Assembly: GCF_003097535.1 (NCBI RefSeq)
Contig: NZ_CP029187.1
Span: forward strand, 434,001-498,000
Direction: 5' to 3'
DNA length: 64,000 bases
Origin: Flavobacterium pallidum
GTDB lineage: Bacteria; Bacteroidota; Bacteroidia; Flavobacteriales; Flavobacteriaceae
Shown: positions 25,702-34,478 of the stretch, one piece after another
How the letters are laid out: each line of letters opens with the position of its first letter
Numbering within the stretch: position 1 is the stretch's first letter
Program-made: the position numbers and the translations under genes
Notes under the pieces: generated by a model
What the model saw: only the letters and a program-made list of their open reading frames with translations
Database searches by the model: none
Told to the model about the DNA's origin: nothing

Positions 25702-26466
25702 TTATTTTCTCAAAAAGTTTATGGTGGATTCAAAAAAGTCTTTTGGGTTTTCAGCGTGAAGCCAATGACCCGCATTTTTTATCGTAACAATTTCCGACTG
25801 TGGAAAATGATGACGGATTGTCGGCATATCATCATCACAGATGTAATGTGACTTTTCACCTTTCAGGAACAAGGTGGGTTTTGTAAAGATGGCATTTGCC
25901 GAAAGCGCCTCACCAATGACATCAATGGAATCATTGAATGCCCTGAGGTTAAAACGGAAACCCAATTGTCCTGGTTGTTCCCAATACAGGCTTTTCATGA
26001 GGAATTGCCGTGTCCCGAAATCAGGAACGTATTGCGCAAGGATATCGTCCACTTCCTGCCTTGTCGGTTTTTTCGAAAAATCGACGGAATTTAGTGCTTT
26101 CATGATGTCCTGGTGGTGCGGTGCATAATATCGAGGCGCGATGTCGGCAATGACCAGTTTGCGGACGCTGTCCGAATATTGGGTGGCATAAAACATCGCT
26201 ATTTTCCCACCCATAGAATGCCCTATGATATCGACAGCGCCAAGGTTATTGAAGCGGATGTATTCTGCAATATCGCCCACCATGGCGGCATAAGTAAAGT
26301 CTTGAGAATGCAGGCTGCGGCCGTGGTTGCGCATGTCTAAGGCATGGACCTGGAAACCTTCGGCGGCATATTGCCCGGAAAGGGTTTTCCAGTTGTCGGA
26401 CATGCCGAGGAATCCGTGGAGGATTAAGAGTGGTTGGCCGGTGCCTTCTGTTTTTGAATATAACAT
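25702..26466 (-). CDS. Alpha/beta hydrolase, YbfF-like esterase
   Basis: 254-residue soluble alpha/beta-hydrolase. The oxyanion-hole region HGFLGMSDNW (about residues 17-26) is followed by LDMRNHGRS, the nucleophile elbow GHSMGGKIA (Ser about 87), and the catalytic His in NAGHWLHAENP near residue 237; the acid is likely the Asp or Glu between. The pattern fits the YbfF group of acyl-thioesterase/esterase enzymes; the natural substrate is unknown. Operon partner: the 4-TM protein one base downstream. Start: ATG 26466. Upstream lies the repeat-filled gap to pdxJ, so transcription may begin inside that gap. Confidence 0.88.
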   Translation of the reverse strand: MLYSKTEGTGQPLLILHGFLGMSDNWKTLSGQYAAEGFQVHALDMRNHGRSLHSQDFTYAAMVGDIAEYIRFNNLGAVDIIGHSMGGKIAMFYATQYSDSVRKLVIADIAPRYYAPHHQDIMKALNSVDFSKKPTRQEVDDILAQYVPDFGTRQFLMKSLYWEQPGQLGFRFNLRAFNDSIDVIGEALSANAIFTKPTLFLKGEKSHYICDDDMPTIRHHFPQSEIVTIKNAGHWLHAENPKDFFESTINFLRK

Positions 26467-26468
26467 GG

Positions 26469-26500
26469 ATTGGGATTTGGAATCTGGAATTTGAAATTTC
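26469..26500. repeat. Short-word tandem repeat (GGAATTTG-like)
   Basis: The stretch holds GGATTTGGAATCTGG and GAATTTGAAATTTC, an 8-9 base word (GGAATTTG or close variants) repeated three to four times. It borders the hairpin element that follows at 26502. Confidence 0.4.
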
Positions 26501-26501
26501 T

Positions 26502-26577
26502 CCGGTTTGCGTGAGGGATGGAAGCGGCATCCTTTTTTAATCCCGGAGGGTTAAAAAAGATAGAGCGGACAGCCCGA
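26502..26577 (+). repeat. Structured intergenic repeat element, copy A
   Basis: Block 1 is GGATGGAAGCGGCATCC (hairpin GGATG/CATCC with loop GAAGCGG). A central hairpin follows, CTTTTTTAA..CCC / GGG..TTAAAAAAG. Block 2 is AGAGCGGACAGCCC; GGG near the start can close on CCC at the end. Copies B (53484) and C (47492, minus) share the blocks. Confidence 0.72.
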
Positions 26578-26595
26578 CGGCGGCTACTTCAAACC

Positions 26596-26613
26596 GTGAC
26601 TGCGACTGTGACT
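26596..26613. repeat. Short-word repeat ACTGCGACTG
   Basis: GTGACTGCGACTGTGACT contains the 10-mer ACTGCGACTG (26599-26608), also present near clpX, around copy B and before ruvC. CGGCGGC (26577-26583) and GCCGCCG (26620-26627) flank it as an outer inverted pair. Confidence 0.5.
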
Positions 26614-26637
26614 CATCAAAGCCGCCGGCACGCCCTA

Positions 26638-27351
26638 CTATTTTAACTTCTGTAAATACATATTCACGACATTTTCAAGCCCAAGGTACAATGACTCGGA
26701 AATCAGTGCGTGACCAATCGACACTTCCAATAATCCCGGAATATTTTCCTTAAAAAATTTAATGTTTTCGAGACTTAAATCATGACCCGCATTAAGTCCG
26801 AGTCCGAGTTCATTAGCCAAAACAGCGGCTTCGTAATATGGCTTAACCGCATCTTTATTGCCCAAACCGTATTGGTGCGCAAAGGCTTCGGTATACAATT
26901 CAATGCGGTCCGTTCCGATGGCTTTGGCACCTTCGACCATTTTATTGACAGGATCGGTAAAAATTGATACGCGGATACCGTTGCGTTGGAATTCCTGTGT
27001 CATTTCAGTCAGGAAACTTTTGTGCTTTATAGTGTCCCAGCCGGCATCGGAGGTAATGGCATCGACGGCATCGGGAACCAAAGTGACCTGGTCCGGCTTC
27101 ACTTCGAGCACCAAATCGACGAAGCTTTTCTCGGGATTCCCTTCGATGTTGTATTCGGTGTAAACGATGGCTTTAAGGTCACGCGCATCCTGGTAACGGA
27201 TGTGCCGCTCGTCCGGACGCGGATGGATCGTAATGCCCTGTGCCCCGAAACGCTGGATGTCTGTAGCGACTTTAAGCAGGTCGGGCACATTGCCACCGCG
27301 TGCATTGCGGAGCGTCGCGATTTTATTGATATTCACGCTTAATTTGGTCAT
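26638..27351 (-). CDS. pdxJ: Pyridoxine 5'-phosphate synthase
   Basis: Condenses 1-deoxyxylulose 5-phosphate with 3-amino-2-oxopropyl phosphate to make pyridoxine 5'-phosphate, the last committed step of the DXP-dependent vitamin B6 pathway. From ATG 27351 the protein has 237 residues, the family's length. Signatures: LSVNINKIATLRNARGG at the N-terminus, QGITIHPRPDERHIRY (about residues 36-51), and the phosphate-binding loop GLNAGHDLS (about 188-196), SIGHALISE near the end. A tandem ATG at 27357 is possible. Divergent from the CBS gene, with a -7 box pair 40-50 bases upstream. No pdxA is in the window. Confidence 0.96.
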   Translation of the reverse strand: MTKLSVNINKIATLRNARGGNVPDLLKVATDIQRFGAQGITIHPRPDERHIRYQDARDLKAIVYTEYNIEGNPEKSFVDLVLEVKPDQVTLVPDAVDAITSDAGWDTIKHKSFLTEMTQEFQRNGIRVSIFTDPVNKMVEGAKAIGTDRIELYTEAFAHQYGLGNKDAVKPYYEAAVLANELGLGLNAGHDLSLENIKFFKENIPGLLEVSIGHALISESLYLGLENVVNMYLQKLK

Positions 27352-27389
27352 GGTCATACTTTTGGCATGATAAATGCGGTTATGGCTTA

Positions 27390-27405
27390 CAAAAATACAA
27401 AGTTA
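27390..27405 (-). promoter_or_regulatory. Candidate -7 boxes for pdxJ
   Basis: Two adjacent minus-strand matches, TAACTTTG (27405-27398) and TATTTTTG (27397-27390). No clear -33 TTG was found, so which is used, if either, is unsettled. Confidence 0.4.
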
Positions 27406-27458
27406 AAGCAGGTGTTTTGTACTAAAATTTGATTAATTTGCACTTGAATTTATTTGCT

Positions 27459-28118
27459 ATGAATACCATTACAGATTTTATAAACCGGGACTTCCGCCCG
27501 ATTGACAGTAAAGATACGATTGCTGAAGTGCTGGATTTTTTTGCCGATGTGAATTTTTCGCATTTTCCTGTTACTGAAGAAGGCATTTACATTGGAAGTG
27601 TTTCCGCGGAAGATGTGGAGACCTTCGAGCCGGAAAAAACCCTGGCGAATTACCGTTATGCCATCGAAGTGTTTTTTGCACGCACGACCACAAACTGGTT
27701 TGACGTGCTTGAAGTTTTTGCGAGAAACCATACTGATGTGGTGCCGGTTTTGGATGCAGAAAACAAATATGCAGGATATTATGAGATTTCCGATATCGTC
27801 AAATTTTTCAACGACACGCCATTTTTAAAAGATCCGGGCGGCATTATTGTTGTTGAAAAAGGCATACTCGACTATTCGATGGGACAGGTCGTGCAGATCG
27901 TGGAAAGCAATAACGCCAAAATCCTCGGCACGTTCGTCTCAGGATCTACAAATGACACCATACAGATTACAGTGAAGATTGCGATGGGCAGTATCAATGA
28001 AATCATCCAGACTTTCAGGCGTTATGATTACGAAATCATTTCGGAGCATAATGAAGACAATTACCTGAACAGTTTGAAGGAGCGTTCTGATTATCTGGAC
28101 AAATACCTTAATATATAA
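27459..28118 (+). CDS. CBS-domain protein
   Basis: 219-residue cytoplasmic protein with a pair of CBS domains in its N-terminal half (about residues 5-60 and 65-120; FPVTEEGIYIGSVSAEDV and VVPVLDAENKYAGYYEISD), which usually sense adenosyl nucleotides. The C-terminal half (about 128-219) looks like an ACT-type alpha-beta fold (ILDYSMGQVVQIVESNNAKILG). The start chosen is ATG 27459. An in-frame TTG at 27429 lies in the likely promoter (near-consensus TTAATTTG at 27433-27440). It is the first gene upstream of nadK, and a regulatory link with NAD kinase is plausible from that proximity but not shown. The ligand is unknown. Confidence 0.83.
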   Translation: MNTITDFINRDFRPIDSKDTIAEVLDFFADVNFSHFPVTEEGIYIGSVSAEDVETFEPEKTLANYRYAIEVFFARTTTNWFDVLEVFARNHTDVVPVLDAENKYAGYYEISDIVKFFNDTPFLKDPGGIIVVEKGILDYSMGQVVQIVESNNAKILGTFVSGSTNDTIQITVKIAMGSINEIIQTFRRYDYEIISEHNEDNYLNSLKERSDYLDKYLNI

Positions 28119-28210
28119 ATGAGATAATGAATCAATTAGAAAATGAGATTATTATTTGACCACGCAACTTCCGTTTTCTAATTTTCTAATTAACCTGTTA
28201 TCTAATTGAT
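28119..28210. repeat. Paired-arm intergenic repeat (word AATTAGAAAAT)
   Basis: Left arm (28119-28155) contains AATTAGAAAATGAGA and GAGATAATGA. The right arm (28173-28210) on the other strand contains AATTAGAAAATTAGA and ATCAATTAGATAAC. The arms are inverted, and each repeats its own short word (AGATAAT, TTTTCTAATT). It fills the whole gap between the CBS gene and nadK. Confidence 0.55.
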
Positions 28211-29093
28211 GAAAGTCGCCATCTACGGACAATATTACCAAAACAGCACTGAGCCGATCATCCGGGACATTTTCGTGTTCTTCAACGAAAACCAGGTGGA
28301 AATGGTCATTGAGGCGGAGTTCCTGAAGATGCTTTATGAGAAAGAACTTATCAAAAAAAGCTACAAGACTTTCAATTCTTACACTGAATTAGATTCCTCT
28401 TTCGACATGATGATCAGCATCGGTGGTGATGGAACGATTTTACGCGCTGCGACTTTGGTGCGGGATTCCGGCATACCTATTTTAGGTATCAATGCGGGAA
28501 GGCTGGGCTTTCTGGCCATGGTTCAGAAAGAAAGCATTTCGACTTTTATGCAATTCGTGATTGACCGGAATTACACGCTTTCGCCAAGGACACTCTTAAG
28601 CCTTGAATCAGAACCTGCCAATCCTGATATTGAAAGCATCAATTTTGCAATGAATGAAATTTCGGTGAGCCGTAAGGACACCACTTCGATGATCACCATT
28701 GACACGTATCTGGATGGTGAATTCCTGAATTCATATTGGGCAGATGGCTTGATCATTGCGACACCAACCGGTTCTACAGGCTATTCCATGAGCTGCGGCG
28801 GCCCGATTCTGACGCCTAACGTTGAAAGCCTTGTGATCACGCCTATAGCACCACACAACCTCAATGCCCGACCGTTGGTAATTCCGGACAAGACCGAAAT
28901 CCGCCTGAAGGTTTCCGGGCGTGAGGAACAATATCTGGTGTCACTGGACTCCAGGATTGCATCCGTTAAAAATGAGTCCAGCCTGATTATCCGAAAAACC
29001 CCTTTCAGCATAAACATGGTCGAGATACCAGGCGAGACCTTCCTGAAAACCCTGCGCAACAAACTCCTTTGGGGCGAAGACAAGCGGAATTAA
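28209..29093 (+). CDS. nadK: NAD kinase
   Basis: Phosphorylates NAD to NADP with ATP (or polyphosphate), setting the NADP pool. The 294 residues fit the family. The GGDGTILRAA motif (about residues 72-81) holds the catalytic Asp; the NE/D motif is MNEISVSR (about 147-154); GSTGYSMSCGGP (about 189-200) is the third signature. The start is ATG 28209; the preceding TTG (28206) in frame is ignored because the ATG immediately follows. The repeat-rich gap upstream ends inside the start region. It probably reads into its own transcript unit: 169 bases, including a promoter, separate it from the DUF6089 gene. Confidence 0.96.
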   Translation: MKVAIYGQYYQNSTEPIIRDIFVFFNENQVEMVIEAEFLKMLYEKELIKKSYKTFNSYTELDSSFDMMISIGGDGTILRAATLVRDSGIPILGINAGRLGFLAMVQKESISTFMQFVIDRNYTLSPRTLLSLESEPANPDIESINFAMNEISVSRKDTTSMITIDTYLDGEFLNSYWADGLIIATPTGSTGYSMSCGGPILTPNVESLVITPIAPHNLNARPLVIPDKTEIRLKVSGREEQYLVSLDSRIASVKNESSLIIRKTPFSINMVEIPGETFLKTLRNKLLWGEDKRN

Positions 29094-29150
29094 AAGTTAA
29101 TTTCCCGCACCGTTTATACGATTACACACCGTCTTTTCGTTTAAGAGGCT

Positions 29151-29167
29151 TCCGGAAACGTTCCGGA
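29151..29167. promoter_or_regulatory. Dyad between nadK and the DUF6089 gene
   Basis: TCCGGAA-ACG-TTCCGGA, perfect 7-base arms with a 3-base centre. The following bases (CTAATCTTTATT) are a poor U tract, so a weak terminator for nadK or an operator for the next promoter are both possible. Confidence 0.45.
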
Positions 29168-29215
29168 CTAATCTTTATTGGCCTAAATAAAAGTCAGATT
29201 TGACTGCATAAGCGA

Positions 29216-29244
29216 TTGATTAGTACTCATAATTGTTATATTTG
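29216..29244 (+). promoter_or_regulatory. Promoter of the DUF6089-uppS-bamA-skp unit
   Basis: TTG (29216-29218), 18 bases, TATATTTG (29237-29244). The predicted transcript start near 29250 leaves a short leader to the ATG at 29263. Confidence 0.75.
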
Positions 29245-29262
29245 CACGCTGTTTTGAAAAGA

Positions 29263-29946
29263 ATGAAGAGATTATTTCCGACGCTTATCTGCTTTTGTAT
29301 GGTTTCACTGATGCAGGCACAAATCCACGAAGTTGGGCTATTTGCCGGTGCCAGTAATTTCATAGGCGATGTCGGACCCACCAATTACATCAACCCGAAT
29401 GAGCCTGCGCTGGGTATTTTATACAAATGGAACCGCAGCCCGAGACATTCCTGGAGAGCGTCGTTTACGTATGCCAAACTGGCTTCAGATGATGCCAACT
29501 CCAAAGTTCCCGGAAGGCATGATCGTGGTTATTCGTTTGATAACAGCATAAAAGAATTATCATTGGGACTGGAATTTGATTTTTTTGAATTTGACCTGCA
29601 CGATCTCCGCAGGCAGATGACTCCTTATATATATGGCGGCATCAGTTATTTCAGGTATGATTCACAGTATGTTCAGAACGGCACAACACGCGTTGACGAC
29701 CAGAGCAACTCGCTTGCCATACCGATGGTTGTGGGTGTAAAAAGCAATATTACCCCTAAACTGATTCTTGGTTTTGAAATCGGGGCGCGCTACACTTTCG
29801 CTGATGATATCGACGGGAGCACCCCGAAGAATGAGCAATACAAGCCACTGCAATTCGGAAATATAAACAGCAACGACTGGTATGTATTTACCGGCTTTAC
29901 ACTTACTTATACCTTTGGGAATTCCCCTTGCTTTTGCCCGGAATAA
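29263..29946 (+). CDS. DUF6089 family outer-membrane barrel-like protein
   Basis: 227-residue exported protein with a signal peptide (about residues 1-20, ending MQA/QIH). The rest alternates hydrophobic and polar residues as in small outer-membrane beta-barrels: VGLFAGASNFIGDVGPTNYI, LGLEFDFFEFDLHD, PYIYGGISYFRYD, ending TGFTLTYTFGNSPCFCPE. The DUF6089 call is by resemblance. Start: ATG 29263; a TTG in frame at 29233 overlaps the -7 box and cannot be the start. Three bases separate its stop from the uppS ATG, so it is the first gene of the envelope operon. Its function is unknown; the position next to bamA suggests an outer-membrane assembly or quality role, which is inference. Confidence 0.8.
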   Translation: MKRLFPTLICFCMVSLMQAQIHEVGLFAGASNFIGDVGPTNYINPNEPALGILYKWNRSPRHSWRASFTYAKLASDDANSKVPGRHDRGYSFDNSIKELSLGLEFDFFEFDLHDLRRQMTPYIYGGISYFRYDSQYVQNGTTRVDDQSNSLAIPMVVGVKSNITPKLILGFEIGARYTFADDIDGSTPKNEQYKPLQFGNINSNDWYVFTGFTLTYTFGNSPCFCPE

Positions 29947-29949
29947 ATT

Positions 29950-30690
29950 ATGGATTTGAAGGATACGATAAATAAAACACAATTACCCAAACACATCGCC
30001 ATCATTATGGACGGCAACGGGCGTTGGGCAAAAAAACAGGGATTTATCAGGGCACTCGGGCACGAAAGCGGCACGAAATCTGTAAAGGTTGTGGTTGAAA
30101 CCTGTGCAAAACTTGGCATTGAAAACCTCACATTATACGCTTTTTCCACTGAAAACTGGAACCGTCCCAAACTTGAAGTCCAGGCATTGATGAAAATCCT
30201 GATCAATTCCCTTAAAAACGAGGTGAAAACGCTTCAGCAAAACAACATCAGGCTCAACTCGATCGGGAACCTGGACAAACTTCCAAAATCGGCACAGAAG
30301 CAACTTTTAGAAGTCATTAACAAGACCAAAGACAACACCAGGATGACCTTAACGCTGGCATTAAGCTATGGCTCAAGGGACGAAATCATCTCGGCAGTCC
30401 GCGATATCAGCAGTAAAGTTAAAAATAATATAATTTCAATTGACGCTATTGACGAATCAATTATTAATCAGCATCTTTACACGCAAAATTTACCGGATGT
30501 AGATTTATTGATCAGGACCAGCGGCGAACACCGCATCAGTAATTTCCTGCTTTGGCAGATCGCTTACGCAGAATTATATTTTACGGATATTTTATGGCCG
30601 GATTTTACAGAACAGGATTTATATGAGGCCATTATCAGCTACCAGAGTCGCGAGCGGAGATTTGGAAAAACAAGTGAACAAATTAAATAA
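29950..30690 (+). CDS. uppS: Isoprenyl transferase (undecaprenyl diphosphate synthase)
   Basis: Adds isopentenyl units in cis to farnesyl diphosphate, making the C55 carrier lipid for peptidoglycan and surface glycans. The 246 residues fit the cis-prenyltransferase family. Motifs: IIMDGNGRWAKKQG (about residues 18-31, catalytic Asp), GHESGTKSV, LTLYAFSTENW (about 59-69), and the C-terminal DLLIRTSGEHRISNFLLWQ (about 180-198), followed by YTDILWPDF-like substrate-site residues. The last codons overlap the likely bamA start. It is in one operon with the DUF6089 barrel, bamA and the skp genes, an arrangement conserved in related bacteria as far as I know. Confidence 0.96.
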   Translation: MDLKDTINKTQLPKHIAIIMDGNGRWAKKQGFIRALGHESGTKSVKVVVETCAKLGIENLTLYAFSTENWNRPKLEVQALMKILINSLKNEVKTLQQNNIRLNSIGNLDKLPKSAQKQLLEVINKTKDNTRMTLTLALSYGSRDEIISAVRDISSKVKNNIISIDAIDESIINQHLYTQNLPDVDLLIRTSGEHRISNFLLWQIAYAELYFTDILWPDFTEQDLYEAIISYQSRERRFGKTSEQIK

Positions 30691-33379
30691 TTTTTTAGTG
30701 TTAAACAAAAGCATAAAACTACTCCTTACCATATTATTTCTTGGAAGTATTTCCCCGGTACTCGCACAGGAGGATGAAGACAGAATCCCATTTGAACAAG
30801 GAACGCCTTATTATCTAGCCAATATTGATGTCACCGGAAAGATAAGCTACAACCAGCAGACGGTGATTACTTTTACGGGCCTTGAAAAAGGGCAGCGCAT
30901 TACCGTTCCGGGTGAAGAAATCAGCAATGCGGTGAAGAAACTTGGGAAACTCGGGCTTTTTAACGACATTAATTTTTATGTGAATAAAATTGAGGGTGAC
31001 AGCATCTACCTGGAGCTGAACATCAATGAGTTGCCAAAGCTCAGCGAGCCCAAAATTGCCGGCGTTAAAAAATCAAAAGCGGAGACTTTAATCAAAGATA
31101 CCAAGCTTACCAAAGGCATGGTCGTCAATGAGAACCTTATTACCACTACAAAAAATTACATTGAAAATAAATACCGCAAAGACGGTTATTACAACGCTAA
31201 GGTCAATATCAATACCGAAGCAGATACGACTGCAAATCAGGTAAAAATGTTCATCCGGATTGACAAGGGCGACAAGGTAAAAATCAGTGAAATCAATTTT
31301 ACAGGTAACGAAAAACTTTCGGATGCGAGGCTGCGCAAAGCCATGAAAAACACCAAGGTGAAAAATCCAATCCGCATTTTCAAGGCCTCGAAGTTTATTG
31401 CTGCAAAATACGAAGAGGATCTCGAGAACATTATCTCAAAATATAAGGAAAAGGGCTACCGTGATGCGCGCATCATTTCGGACAGTGTGTCTTATGATAA
31501 AAAGAAGAACAAGATTGCCATCAACATCAAGCTCGAAGAAGGTAATAAATATTATTTCGGAAATATCAAGTTCCTCGGAAACACCATTTACACAGACCAG
31601 GGACTGAACCGCAAGCTCGGGATCAAAAAAGGCGATACTTATAATGGTGTCCTTCTGGAAAAAAGGATTGCCGACAAATCAAAGCCGGATGCTGATGATA
31701 TTACGAATCTATATCAAAACAACGGCTACCTTTTTTCGACTATAAATGCCGTGGAAACCCGTACTTATAACGACACCATAGATTTCGAAATCAGGATTAT
31801 GGAAGGGCCGCTGGCTTATTTCAATAAAATTTCCGTCGTTGGGAATGACAAAACAAATGACAAGGTAATTTACCGTGAATTGCTTACGCATCCCGGCGAC
31901 AAATACAGCAAGCAAGCACTCGTAGAAACCATCCGGGAAATCGGACAATTGGGCTTTTTCGATCCTGAAGCCATTGAACCGAAGTTCAAGAATGTGGATC
32001 CGGCAGCCGGAACCGTAGACATTGAATACAATCTTGTTGAAAAAGGCTCCAGCCAGATCGAACTTCAGGGTGGTTATGGCGGCGGCGGTTTCATCGGGAC
32101 ACTCGGATTGTCATTCAACAACTTCTCGATGCGAAACCTCTTCAATAAAGAAGCTTACAAACCTATTCCTATGGGGGACGGTCAGCAGGTGTCGTTAAGG
32201 CTGCAGGGAAGCAGTTATTTCCAGACTTACAGTCTTTCGTTTGCCGAGCCTTGGTTTGGCGGCAAAAAGCCGGTCCGCTTCAACACTTCGTTATCATACA
32301 GCAAGCAATTCCTGAATAACTATGCATCGAATTCTGTAGACAGGAGCCGTAGCTTTAACATCATTTCGCTGTCAGTTGGTTTAGGCAAGAGGCTTACCGT
32401 TCCCGATAATTCCTCTTATTTCACGCAATCGTTGAGCTTCCAGTATTACGATCTTAACAATTACAACACCGGACTCTTTACTTTCGGTAACGGATCTTCC
32501 AGAAACTTTGCTTATACGGTCGAAGTAAAAAGGAACAATAAAGGATTTAACCCTATCTTCCCGACATACGGATCGGAATTCAGCCTTTCGCTGAAACTTA
32601 CACCGCCATATTCCTTAATTAATGGTATTGATTATGGAAAACTCGGTGACCTGCAGGAAAACAAGCTTCGTTACAACGAAACACAGATTGTGGACAGGGC
32701 AACTGGTGAACCTGGCCCTTCAGTTGGGGCTTACCTCGCTGAGACAGATATTGAAGGCCATTACAAGGTCGTAGATGATTACACCAAAGCGAGTCCGGAC
32801 CAATCGAAAATAGACCAGGAAAAGTTCAAATGGCTTGAATATTATAAAATTAAATTCAAAGCCGATTGGTATACCAAAATTTATGGTAATTTAGTGCTCC
32901 GTTCATTGGCTGAGTTCGGTTTCTTAGGAAATTATAACAGTGAAAGAGGGAATGTTCCGTTTGAACGTTTTTACATCGGAGGAGATGGTCTGGCGAATTT
33001 CGCGCTTGACGGAAGGGAAACCATTCAGTTAAGAGGGTATCCAAACCAATCGCTGACACCTATTGACGATAAGAATAACCAGAACGGTGCAACAATTTAT
33101 AACAAATTTTCGTTTGAGCTGAGATATCCGTTAACTTTGAAAAATCAGGCATCTATCTATGCGCTCACCTTCTTCGAAGCAGGAGCTGGTTACGACAGGG
33201 ATTCAGGCAAAAGGTACAATCCATTTGTGCTGCAGCGTTCAGCCGGTTTCGGATTAAGGGTATTCATGCCAGCGTTCGGTTTGCTTGGGATTGATTTCGG
33301 CCATGGATTCGACGCAGTTGAAGGCGGCACGGGCAAGAACGGATGGGAAACACATTTCATCATAGGCCAGCAATTTTAA
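30674..33379 (+). CDS. bamA: Outer membrane protein assembly factor BamA
   Basis: Omp85-family core of the machine that inserts beta-barrel proteins in the outer membrane. Coding from the GTG at 30674 gives 901 residues and a proper signal peptide ending at VLAQ. Five POTRA domains follow (about residues 40-400: YLANIDVTGKISYNQQ, ISEINFTGNEKLSDARLRKAMKN, YYFGNIKFLGNTIYTDQGL, FNKISVVGNDKTNDKVIYREL). The barrel (about 420-901) has VEKGSSQIELQGGYGGG at its start and GYPNQSLTP-type loop residues near the end, ending IIGQQF. An in-frame ATG at 30623 would add 17 residues without signal character and lies inside uppS; GTG 30698 is another option. It overlaps the end of uppS. Confidence 0.93.
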   Translation: MNKLNNFLVLNKSIKLLLTILFLGSISPVLAQEDEDRIPFEQGTPYYLANIDVTGKISYNQQTVITFTGLEKGQRITVPGEEISNAVKKLGKLGLFNDINFYVNKIEGDSIYLELNINELPKLSEPKIAGVKKSKAETLIKDTKLTKGMVVNENLITTTKNYIENKYRKDGYYNAKVNINTEADTTANQVKMFIRIDKGDKVKISEINFTGNEKLSDARLRKAMKNTKVKNPIRIFKASKFIAAKYEEDLENIISKYKEKGYRDARIISDSVSYDKKKNKIAINIKLEEGNKYYFGNIKFLGNTIYTDQGLNRKLGIKKGDTYNGVLLEKRIADKSKPDADDITNLYQNNGYLFSTINAVETRTYNDTIDFEIRIMEGPLAYFNKISVVGNDKTNDKVIYRELLTHPGDKYSKQALVETIREIGQLGFFDPEAIEPKFKNVDPAAGTVDIEYNLVEKGSSQIELQGGYGGGGFIGTLGLSFNNFSMRNLFNKEAYKPIPMGDGQQVSLRLQGSSYFQTYSLSFAEPWFGGKKPVRFNTSLSYSKQFLNNYASNSVDRSRSFNIISLSVGLGKRLTVPDNSSYFTQSLSFQYYDLNNYNTGLFTFGNGSSRNFAYTVEVKRNNKGFNPIFPTYGSEFSLSLKLTPPYSLINGIDYGKLGDLQENKLRYNETQIVDRATGEPGPSVGAYLAETDIEGHYKVVDDYTKASPDQSKIDQEKFKWLEYYKIKFKADWYTKIYGNLVLRSLAEFGFLGNYNSERGNVPFERFYIGGDGLANFALDGRETIQLRGYPNQSLTPIDDKNNQNGATIYNKFSFELRYPLTLKNQASIYALTFFEAGAGYDRDSGKRYNPFVLQRSAGFGLRVFMPAFGLLGIDFGHGFDAVEGGTGKNGWETHFIIGQQF

Positions 33380-33409
33380 TATTGCAGCCATTTTAATACA
33401 AATAAAAGT

Positions 33410-34450
33410 ATGAAAAGACATTTTTTAGTATTGATTTTGATTCTTACTGCAACATTACATAGTCATGCACAAGGCGCAAAAGGTGTCCGGATTGGTTACA
33501 TTGATATGGAATATATCCTGCAAAATGTTCCCGATTATCTTGAGGCTAAAAACCAATTGGAACTGAAAGCCCAAAAGTGGAAGACCGAAATGGAAGCCAA
33601 AAAGAATGAAATCAATAAACAAAAAGACAATCTAAAAACCGAAAGGGCGCTGCTGACGAAAGAACTTCTGGCAGAGCGCGAAGAAGAAATCGCTTTTCTC
33701 GAAACGGAACTATCCGATTACCAGCAAAAGAAATTCGGTCCTACCGGTGAACTTGTAGTACAGAAAGCTGTTTTGGTAAAGCCAATCCAGGACCAGGTTT
33801 TTACAGTAGTTCAGGATATTGCAGAAGCGAAAAAATATGATTTCGTATTTGATAAATCATCGGATATGACCATGATTTTTTCGGCAAAAAGATTTGACAT
33901 GAGTGATTTGGTAATCCGCAAATTATCAAGGGCGGCGAATCGCGATAAGAAGTCTAAAAAAGAACTTAAGGAAGACGAGATACAGGAATATAAAGAGAGC
34001 CTTGAGGACAACCCAACCATGCTTGACAGGCAGAAAAAACTGGACGAACGTAAAGCACAACGTGAAAAACTGGTAGCGGACCGTAAAGCAGCCGCCGAAG
34101 CCAAAAAAGCGGAAGCAGCTGAGAAAAGGCAGCAATTACAGGATGGAAAAGCCGCTAAAAAAACGGAAGGGGCTACTGAAAAAGGTACTGGCGCTGACGA
34201 TACAAAAACCAATGCAACTGCCGAAAAAACAGAGAAGCAAACTACCGTGAGGGACAGCATCGCTACAAACCGGGAAGCAGCAAGGCAAGTCACCGCAGAT
34301 GCCAAGGCCAAAACGCTTGAAGAACGCAAAAAAGCCCTGGAAGAAAAGAAAGCAAAAACACAGGCAGACCGTGAGGCTGCTAAAAAAGCAAGAGAAGAAA
34401 AAACAAAAAAGAAGGACTCCGTACCTTCGACACCAAATAATAACGATTAA
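33410..34450 (+). CDS. Skp/OmpH family chaperone with long charged tail
   Basis: 346-residue exported protein of the Skp/OmpH group, periplasmic holdases for outer-membrane proteins. The signal peptide ends at HSHAQG (about residue 21). The OmpH domain spans about residues 25-175, with IGYIDMEYILQNVPDYLEA and the coiled-coil tentacles (EITE-rich helices). What follows is unusual: about 170 residues of Lys/Glu/Ala/Arg-rich sequence (AAEAKKAEAAEKRQQ, EERKKALEEKKAK) with a Thr-rich break, ending DSVPSTPNNND, likely a long helix or disordered rod. Standard Skp is about 160 residues, so this is twice the size. The second Skp gene follows 28 bases later. It is the fourth gene of the bamA operon. 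Confidence 0.88.
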   Translation: MKRHFLVLILILTATLHSHAQGAKGVRIGYIDMEYILQNVPDYLEAKNQLELKAQKWKTEMEAKKNEINKQKDNLKTERALLTKELLAEREEEIAFLETELSDYQQKKFGPTGELVVQKAVLVKPIQDQVFTVVQDIAEAKKYDFVFDKSSDMTMIFSAKRFDMSDLVIRKLSRAANRDKKSKKELKEDEIQEYKESLEDNPTMLDRQKKLDERKAQREKLVADRKAAAEAKKAEAAEKRQQLQDGKAAKKTEGATEKGTGADDTKTNATAEKTEKQTTVRDSIATNREAARQVTADAKAKTLEERKKALEEKKAKTQADREAAKKAREEKTKKKDSVPSTPNNND

Positions 34451-34478
34451 AATTTAATTACTTACTTAATATTTAAAA

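Noticed and set aside
26638..27440. Vitamin B6 or folate-related riboswitch near pdxJ and folK
   Set aside because: The gaps are short and contain promoter boxes or repeats only; no conserved aptamer-like structure was seen.
30623..30673. Longer BamA from the ATG at 30623
   Set aside because: The extra 17 residues lie inside uppS in another frame and would bury the signal peptide; GTG at 30674 gives a normal signal sequence.
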